Below, one piece after another: positions 41,294-46,314 of a DNA stretch of 46,314 nucleotides (position 1 is its first letter; each line of letters starts with the position of its first letter). Under the pieces are notes generated by a model. It saw nothing but the letters and a program-made list of their open reading frames with translations, ran no database searches and was not told where the DNA came from. The stretch comes from an uncultured Clostridia bacterium (lineage in GTDB: Bacteria; Bacillota; Clostridia; Oscillospirales; Acutalibacteraceae): NCBI GenBank assembly GCA_946500295.1, contig CAMMVF010000017.1:1-46314 (forward strand), read 5' to 3'. The translations under genes and the position numbers were made by a program.

Positions 41294-43194
41294 TGAACAG
41301 ACCGGGAGTACGTAAGGCTGTACCGAAGTCAGATAAGAAGGTAAGCGGAAAGACCGTAAAAAGGTTGATGTCCTACATCAAAAACTACAGGATTACCTTT
41401 ATCTTCGTAATAATCTGTATCATTATAAGTGCGGTCACCGGAGTAATCGGTTCGATGTTTTTGCAGATTTTAATTGACGATTATATCACTCCGATGCTTT
41501 CACAGGCCGTGCCGGATTTCTCGGGTCTGATAACCGCTGTTTTGACGATGGCAGGTATCTACCTTATCGGCGTGGCAGCCACCTACTTTTACAACTGGGC
41601 AATGGTCAAAATATCTGAAGGTATAATCCGCAAAATCCGAAACGAGATGTTTGCGCATATGCAGACCTTGCCGATAAAGTATTTCGACACCCACCACTAT
41701 GGTGACACAATGAGCCACTTCACCAACGACACAGACACCCTCCGCCAGATGATATCCCAGAGTATTCCGCAAACACTGTCGTCGCTTATTACCATAGTAT
41801 CGGTTGTCTGCGCCATGCTGATGACAAGCTGGGCGCTGACGATAGTTACCCTGGTGTTTGTCGCTTTGATGATATTTATTACCGGTAAAATAGGCGGAAA
41901 AAGCGGAAGATACTTTACAAAGCAGCAAACAGACCTTGGTGTGGTCAACGCTTATATTGATGAGATGGTAAGCGGACAGAAGGTCGTTAAGGTGTTCTGC
42001 CATGAGGATAAGTGCAAACAGGAGTTTGACGCTTTAAACGACAAGCTCTGTCAAAGCGCCACTGCTGCAAACACCTTTGCGAATATTCTTATGCCGATTA
42101 TGGGTAACCTGGGCAACCTGCTCTATGTCGTTGTTGCAACGGTTGGCGGTGCGCTTGCTATCAGCGGCGTTTTCGGCGGCTTGACCATAGGCGCTGTTGC
42201 CTCGTTCCTGCAGCTGAGCAGAAGCTTTACCAACCCGATAACTCAGGTTTCACAGCAGATAAACATGGTTGTTATGGCTATCGCCGGCGCAGGAAGAATA
42301 TTTGATCTTATGGATGAAAAATCCGAAGAGGATAACGGCTACGTAACCTTGGTCAATGCTAAGTATGACAAAAACGGCGAGCTTACCGAGACTGACGAGC
42401 ACACCTGCCTTTGGGCGTGGAAGCATCCTCACGGCGACGGCACGGTAACCTACACAAAGCTTGAGGGAAAAGTCGAGCTTTTTGACGTTGACTTCAGCTA
42501 CGACGGAAAGAAAACCGTACTGCACAACGTAAGCCTGTATGCCGAGCCGGGTCAGAAGATAGCCTTTGTCGGCTCTACCGGAGCGGGCAAAACGACGATC
42601 ACGAACCTTATCAACCGTTTCTACGATATTGCCGACGGAAAAATCCGTTATGACGGCATAAATATCAATAAGATTAAGAAGAGCGATTTGCGCCGCTCCC
42701 TGGGAATGGTACTACAGGAGACAAACCTCTTTACAGGAACAATAATGGAAAACATCCGCTACGGCAGACTTGACGCCACGGATGAAGAGGTTTACGCAGC
42801 GGCTGAGCTTGCCAACGCCGATAAATTCATTGATAACCTTCCCGACGGCTACAACACTGTTATTACCGGCGACGGCGGCGGACTTTCACAGGGTCAGTGT
42901 CAGCTGCTGTCCATAGCCAGAGCTGCGGTCGCCGACCCGCCTGTGATGATTTTGGATGAGGCGACCTCGTCTATAGATACCAGAACCGAAAACATAGTCC
43001 AGAGTGGAATGGACGCTCTGATGCACGGCAGAACGGTATTTGTTATCGCTCACCGACTGAGCACTGTCCGCAATTCTGATGTAATCATGGTTTTGGAGCT
43101 CGGCAGAATAATCGAGCGTGGCAGCCACGACCAGCTCATAGCTCAAAAGGGCAAGTACTACCAGCTCTATACGGGAGCCTTCGAGCTTGATTGA
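41293..43194 (+). CDS. ABC exporter half-transporter, catalytic subunit
   Basis: The 633-residue partner has an N-terminal extension, six membrane helices (residues 30-330), and an insertion before the nucleotide-binding domain (TDEHTCLWAWKHPHGDG). The NBD has Walker A GSTGAGKTT, a deviant signature LSQGQCQL and Walker B MILDEATSSID with the catalytic Glu. The complementary defects in the two subunits fit one canonical and one degenerate ATP site. Its ATG overlaps the preceding TAA by one base. Probably a multidrug exporter under MarR control. Confidence 0.93.
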   Translation: MNRPGVRKAVPKSDKKVSGKTVKRLMSYIKNYRITFIFVIICIIISAVTGVIGSMFLQILIDDYITPMLSQAVPDFSGLITAVLTMAGIYLIGVAATYFYNWAMVKISEGIIRKIRNEMFAHMQTLPIKYFDTHHYGDTMSHFTNDTDTLRQMISQSIPQTLSSLITIVSVVCAMLMTSWALTIVTLVFVALMIFITGKIGGKSGRYFTKQQTDLGVVNAYIDEMVSGQKVVKVFCHEDKCKQEFDALNDKLCQSATAANTFANILMPIMGNLGNLLYVVVATVGGALAISGVFGGLTIGAVASFLQLSRSFTNPITQVSQQINMVVMAIAGAGRIFDLMDEKSEEDNGYVTLVNAKYDKNGELTETDEHTCLWAWKHPHGDGTVTYTKLEGKVELFDVDFSYDGKKTVLHNVSLYAEPGQKIAFVGSTGAGKTTITNLINRFYDIADGKIRYDGININKIKKSDLRRSLGMVLQETNLFTGTIMENIRYGRLDATDEEVYAAAELANADKFIDNLPDGYNTVITGDGGGLSQGQCQLLSIARAAVADPPVMILDEATSSIDTRTENIVQSGMDALMHGRTVFVIAHRLSTVRNSDVIMVLELGRIIERGSHDQLIAQKGKYYQLYTGAFELD

Positions 43195-43349
43195 TATTGG
43201 TAAAAGGGGTTGCCTCAGAAGGCGGCTCCTGTTTTGCCGGTAAGCGACCGTTGCCTTAAGCGTACGACTCTCAGATTGTAAAGAGCACCGGTAGCTATGC
43301 AAACCACTGCGTTTAATCTCTGCCACGGCTATTGACAAGAATATATAGA
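43195..43349 (+). other. Unexplained 155-bp spacer
   Basis: GC-richer sequence with short inverted words (for example TTGCC...GGCGGC) lies between the exporter gene and its terminator. It is not the hairpin-array family. No ORF with a ribosome site and no recognised RNA family was seen. Confidence 0.4.
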
Positions 43350-43388
43350 AAAGCAGCACAGAGGGCTGAGCTAACTCTGTGCTGCTTT
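43350..43388. terminator. Bidirectional terminator
   Basis: AAAGCAGCACAGAG (43350-43363) and CTCTGTGCTGCTTT (43375-43388) form a perfect 14-bp stem between convergent genes, with T-rich flanks. Confidence 0.92.
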
Positions 43389-43395
43389 CTGTTTA

Positions 43396-44259
43396 TTAAA
43401 GATATTTATCGTACTTTGAAAGGTCTATCTCCGCTGTGTCCACACTGTCGAGTTTTTCTCTTTTTATTTGCTCGCTTTCAATACTGAACTGCGGTTTGGG
43501 ATTGTTTGCCGCTCCCTTTGTTCTTCCTTTGGCTCTACCCGCCCTTTTTCCTTTAGCGGCCATCGCTTTTTTTCGCATCTTATGCGCTCTTGCGGTCAAA
43601 ATGATAATCAGTATAATTCCAAATATCGAAACGGTAATCAGTAAAATTCCGCCGAAGAGTATCATCTGATACCATACTGAATCTTCCTCTGAGGTGTTGT
43701 TCTTAATAAAGTTGAAATCGTCGCCTCCGTTTGAGCTGTCAAGATCCAAGGCTATATCCCAATCACCTGCCTCCATCTCGTCAGAGCTGATGTCCGAGTT
43801 TGTGTCGTACAGTTTGTTGTCAACTACGGGTTGGGTCGTATCATCGCCCATTGTGCCTGATTCGTAGTATTCCTGCTCACGGTCGATAACATCGCCATAG
43901 GAGGAGGTGCTGTAATCGGAATAGTAGTCCTGGTAGCTGTCCGAGCTGTAATCAGAACTGTAATCATCGTAATAATAATCCGAGCTGTAATCGCTGCTGT
44001 AGTCTTCGTAGTAGTCGCCGCTATCGTCGCTGCTGTAGTCCGGAGTATCATAAGAGGTGGTATCATCGTATGATGAGGTGTAGTCAGACGATGGCGTGTC
44101 TGCGGTGCTGCTGTCGGGTGTATCGTAAATATCGGACGAGTAGGTTGACTCATCTGCAAATGAGCTGTCCGTTGGCTCCGCATAGGCGACAAAGGTGCTT
44201 ATACTAAGTGCGGTCAGGGCAGATATGACCGCAACCGTTATTTTCTTGTTAGATTTCAA
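43396..44259 (-). CDS. Asp/Ser/Tyr-rich extracellular protein with membrane anchor
   Basis: No family was recognised. The 287-residue protein has a signal peptide (residues 1-27, cut after AYA). About 100 residues of Ser-Asp-Tyr-Thr low-complexity repeats follow (SSDYSSDYYYDDYSSDYS), then an acidic segment. A membrane helix lies near residues 197-222 (MILFGGILLITVSIFGIILI), and the cytoplasmic tail is Lys/Arg/Ala-rich (KKAMAAKGKRAGRAKGRTKG). The start is TTG at 44259 behind GGGAGG. A surface role is likely; the acidic tract could bind calcium or other cations. Confidence 0.72.
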   Translation of the reverse strand: MKSNKKITVAVISALTALSISTFVAYAEPTDSSFADESTYSSDIYDTPDSSTADTPSSDYTSSYDDTTSYDTPDYSSDDSGDYYEDYSSDYSSDYYYDDYSSDYSSDSYQDYYSDYSTSSYGDVIDREQEYYESGTMGDDTTQPVVDNKLYDTNSDISSDEMEAGDWDIALDLDSSNGGDDFNFIKNNTSEEDSVWYQMILFGGILLITVSIFGIILIIILTARAHKMRKKAMAAKGKRAGRAKGRTKGAANNPKPQFSIESEQIKREKLDSVDTAEIDLSKYDKYL

Positions 44260-44357
44260 GTTGCTTGCCTCCCGTGATGTTAAAATTTTGTGTAAGCTTT
44301 TATGTAAGCCGGAGTTAATTTGCCGCTGCCAGGCTTCAGAATTTTTAATCAGTATTC

Positions 44358-44386
44358 ATATTAACATAAAAATAGTCGCAGTTCAA
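44358..44386 (-). promoter_or_regulatory. Promoter of the Asp/Ser/Tyr-rich protein gene
   Basis: On the minus strand TTGAAC (44386-44381) and TAATAT (44363-44358) have a 17-bp spacer. Confidence 0.6.
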
Positions 44387-44533
44387 GAAAAAAAGGGCAA
44401 GATAAGCGAATTTGCAAAGATTTTGTCGTGTAAAAATTTATCACAGTCGGCTTAAATTAAGATTAACAATCTGACTGATATATTGTTTGCGTTTTCCTGC
44501 TTGTTATTTATTTTATAGCTTTAGCAACCGATG

Positions 44534-44560
44534 GTATAAAGGCGAGTTCTCGGGATAATA
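44534..44560 (+). promoter_or_regulatory. Possible sporulation (SigF/SigG-like) promoter
   Basis: GTATA at 44534-44538 and CGGGATAATA at 44551-44560 resemble the -35 and -10 words of forespore sigma factors. The 12-bp spacer is shorter than the usual 15-16 bp, so this is tentative. The gene downstream is SpoIIQ-like, which would fit. Confidence 0.3.
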
Positions 44561-44598
44561 CTACTATTGAAGCAAAGTGACGAAATGGAGGAAACAAC

Positions 44599-45321
44599 AT
44601 GGATAAAAAAGAACCCGAGAAAAAATCAAGTCAGAAGAAAAAGAAATACACCAAGGGCTTTTACGTTATATTTGCACTTTGTATGTTTGCTATGGTAGGT
44701 GCGGCGTGGTCGGCGTATTCATCTGTAAGCGAGTATATGGAGCCAAGCGTAATCGAAACCGACCCCGAGCCTGCACAAAGCGCAACAGAGATACAAACGC
44801 AGCCGCTAACTCAGCCTGAGACTGCGCCCGTAGCCAAACGTGTGGAGACTACTCTGCCCGAGAGCACCGAGCCAACTCAGGTGACTGAGCCAGCTAACGA
44901 GGCGGGCAGCTACTTCTACCCGGTCGGCAATGAGGTGCTCAAGGAATACAGCGGCTCAACCCCGGTAAAATCGGCTACCTTCGGTGATTATCGTACCCAT
45001 GATGGTACCGATTACAAAACCGAGAAGGGAGCATCGGTTCACTCTATGACAACGGGAGTAGTGCAATCTATAAAAACCGATGAAATCATGGGTGGGGTAG
45101 TAGTGATTGAAAACTCCGACGGCAGCGTTGCCACTTACTGTGGAGTAGAGCCGAGCGAGGGTATAAAAGTCGGTTCTCATCTGAGTGCGGGAGATGTGTT
45201 TGCTACGGTCGGCGATATAGCAGGAGAGGAAAAGGACGGCGCTCATCTTCACCTTGAACTGAGCGCTGACGGAAAGACAATAAATCCAGACGAATATTTG
45301 AATAATAACGACGCAATATGA
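44599..45321 (+). CDS. SpoIIQ-like M23 family protein
   Basis: The 240-residue protein has a Lys-rich cytoplasmic start, one membrane helix (about residues 22-42), a Thr/Pro/Glu-rich linker and a C-terminal LytM/M23 domain (about residues 110-235). The zinc ligands look present: RTHDGTDYK (HxxxD) and AHLHLEL (HxH). SpoIIQ of the forespore membrane has this build, and clostridial SpoIIQ often retains the metal site lost in B. subtilis. A housekeeping endopeptidase is the alternative. The start follows ATGGAGGAAACAAC. Confidence 0.75.
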   Translation: MDKKEPEKKSSQKKKKYTKGFYVIFALCMFAMVGAAWSAYSSVSEYMEPSVIETDPEPAQSATEIQTQPLTQPETAPVAKRVETTLPESTEPTQVTEPANEAGSYFYPVGNEVLKEYSGSTPVKSATFGDYRTHDGTDYKTEKGASVHSMTTGVVQSIKTDEIMGGVVVIENSDGSVATYCGVEPSEGIKVGSHLSAGDVFATVGDIAGEEKDGAHLHLELSADGKTINPDEYLNNNDAI

Positions 45322-45369
45322 GTATAATTAATTAAGGTTAGCACGCCCTCGTTCGTTTCAGGGGCAAAA

Positions 45370-45406
45370 AAGCGTAGAGCTGAAATTTTGGCTCTACGCT
45401 TAATTT
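45370..45406. terminator. Bidirectional terminator
   Basis: AAGCGTAGAGC (45370-45380) pairs with GCTCTACGCTT (45391-45401), followed by AATTTTT, between convergent genes. Confidence 0.9.
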
Positions 45407-45435
45407 TTAATTCAAATTTTATTTAATGAAAACTG

Positions 45436-46044
45436 TTACTCCACAATCGCTTTTATCATATTGATAGCCTTATCACGGCTTATCGTAGAAGTGTTGAGAC
45501 ATAAATCATAATTCTCTACAGCGCCCCAACGCTGGTTGGTGTAAAAATTATAGTAGTTTGCTCTGGTCTTGTCTGTCTTTTTAATTATGGCCTCTGCCTT
45601 GTTCTCGGGGACGTCATGGAGCTTAATAGCGCTTTTGATTCTGTCCTCCATATTTGCGTAAATATAAATACGCAGAAGATTTTTTCTGTCTTTCAGTATA
45701 TAATCAGCACATCTGCCGACAATAACACATGGCTTGACGGCCAGTTGCTTAATAATCTTATGCTGAAGAAGATAAAGCTTGTCATTTACAGGCATATCCC
45801 TCATGGGCGCATAGCCGTTACCGAGATTATAAATTCCCATTGAAAGACTGTACAGCAGACTGTTTGTGGCTCGTTCATCTACATTTTCAAAAATCTCGGG
45901 GTTATACCCGCTCTCCTTAGCAGCCAGAGATACAAGCTCTTTATCATAGAAATCAATGTTTAAAGTCTCAGCCAGCGACTTACCAAAGATTCGACCGCCG
46001 CTTCCAAACTGACGGCTGATCGTAATTATATATTTACAGCTCAT
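45436..46044 (-). CDS. Cytidylate kinase-like family protein
   Basis: The 202-residue P-loop protein starts MSCKYIITISRQFGSGGRIF, with GSGGR in place of a standard GxxGxGKS/T, as in the cytidylate-kinase-like family common in Clostridia. VIVGRCADYIL and LRIYIYANMEDR are further family motifs. True CMP kinases are distinct, so the substrate is uncertain. ATG at 46044 follows a GCGAGGTCGATATT ribosome site. Confidence 0.87.
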   Translation of the reverse strand: MSCKYIITISRQFGSGGRIFGKSLAETLNIDFYDKELVSLAAKESGYNPEIFENVDERATNSLLYSLSMGIYNLGNGYAPMRDMPVNDKLYLLQHKIIKQLAVKPCVIVGRCADYILKDRKNLLRIYIYANMEDRIKSAIKLHDVPENKAEAIIKKTDKTRANYYNFYTNQRWGAVENYDLCLNTSTISRDKAINMIKAIVE

Positions 46045-46086
46045 AATATCGACCTCGCTTTTTGGGTAAATTTATGTCGTATAAAT

Positions 46087-46095
46087 ATTATAGCA
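46087..46095 (-). promoter_or_regulatory. Extended -10 promoter of the kinase-like gene
   Basis: On the minus strand TGCTATAAT (46095-46087) is a perfect extended -10; no good -35 is present at 17 bp. Confidence 0.5.
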
Positions 46096-46240
46096 CTTAC
46101 CTAGGAAAAATCTATATCTCAACTTTCATAAAAAAATGGAGGCGCGCTTGTGCAGGGTATACAAGTAATTGGAGTAATTGATAAATATTTAGCGTAGATT
46201 ACCGAATTGCGCGGTTTTAGAAAAAAGATGCAAAAAAATG

Positions 46241-46269
46241 TTGACAAACAAAGGACGGATTGATATAAT
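46241..46269 (+). promoter_or_regulatory. Strong promoter reading out of the window
   Basis: TTGACA at 46241-46246 and TATAAT at 46264-46269 have a 17-bp spacer. The transcript (from about 46276, GCTGTCTTGAGGAGCGG) leaves the window, so its product cannot be seen. Confidence 0.8.
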
Positions 46270-46314
46270 AAATGAGCTGTCTTGAGGAGCGGTAAAGTTT
46301 CTGAGGCGGGGCTG

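Overview
The window looks like a chromosomal segment of an endospore-forming Gram-positive anaerobe of the Clostridia, most likely Oscillospiraceae/Ruminococcaceae. The reasons are the str operon order (rpsL-rpsG-fusA-tuf), the rplU-prp-rpmA block with an N-terminally extended L27, a complete spoIIA operon (spoIIAA-spoIIAB-sigF), strong AGGAGG-type ribosome sites and sigma-A promoters with 17-18 bp spacers. The identification rests on gene content and protein recognition only; no search was run.

Layout. 1-4.9 kb: str operon behind a TTGACA/TATAAT promoter. 5.4-7.5 kb: DUF4364 protein, NfeD-like protein and SPFH/band-7 protein. 7.5-11.7 kb: L21 leader, rplU-prp-rpmA, terminator, DUF6483-like gene, obg, Mini-RNase III and a DUF5131 protein. 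11.7-15.1 kb: an AT-rich four-gene ABC transporter cassette, probably acquired. 15.1-16.4 kb: rpsF-ssb-rpsR. 16.9-18.6 kb: rqcH. 18.65-19.5 kb: a type III toxin-antitoxin locus, with a promoter, 2.7 copies of a 41-bp tandem repeat, a terminator and then a ToxN/AbiQ-family toxin gene. 19.6-24.3 kb: secG, an alpha/beta hydrolase, a GNAT acetyltransferase, an XRE regulator and an ABC-F protein. 24.5-28.4 kb: a CorC-type transporter behind a short leader ORF ending in a terminator (candidate attenuator), then a surface 5'-nucleotidase. 28.9-30.4 kb, minus strand: DUF3006 protein and a metallo-beta-lactamase-fold lipoprotein. 30.57-30.86 kb: a compact candidate type I toxin-antitoxin element, with a 26-residue hydrophobic peptide whose ribosome site is buried in a hairpin and a convergent antisense RNA. 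31.2-33.0 kb: paaK plus a double-ACT protein. 33.4-38.8 kb, minus strand: spoIIA operon, folC, rsmI, a tRNA methyltransferase-like gene and a zinc-binding lipoprotein. 39.0-43.2 kb: MarR regulator with a heterodimeric ABC exporter. 43.4-46.0 kb: Asp/Ser/Tyr-rich membrane protein, SpoIIQ-like M23 protein and a cytidylate-kinase-like protein. The window ends with a strong promoter reading out of it.

Several intergenic gaps are filled by one modular repeat family. It consists of arrays of tiny hairpins joined by GTGATATC/GTGAAAT linkers, then a long hairpin whose stem changes in a compensatory way between copies, then a tail with the core TGGCACA...GCAGTGCAG...ACGTAGGA. The tail occurs about twelve times, always in the plus orientation, and in five places a sigma-A promoter begins just after it. 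The strongest candidates for undescribed biology are the ToxIN-like locus at 18.66-19.48 kb, the type I-like element at 30.57-30.86 kb, the CorC leader ORF/attenuator, and this repeat family.
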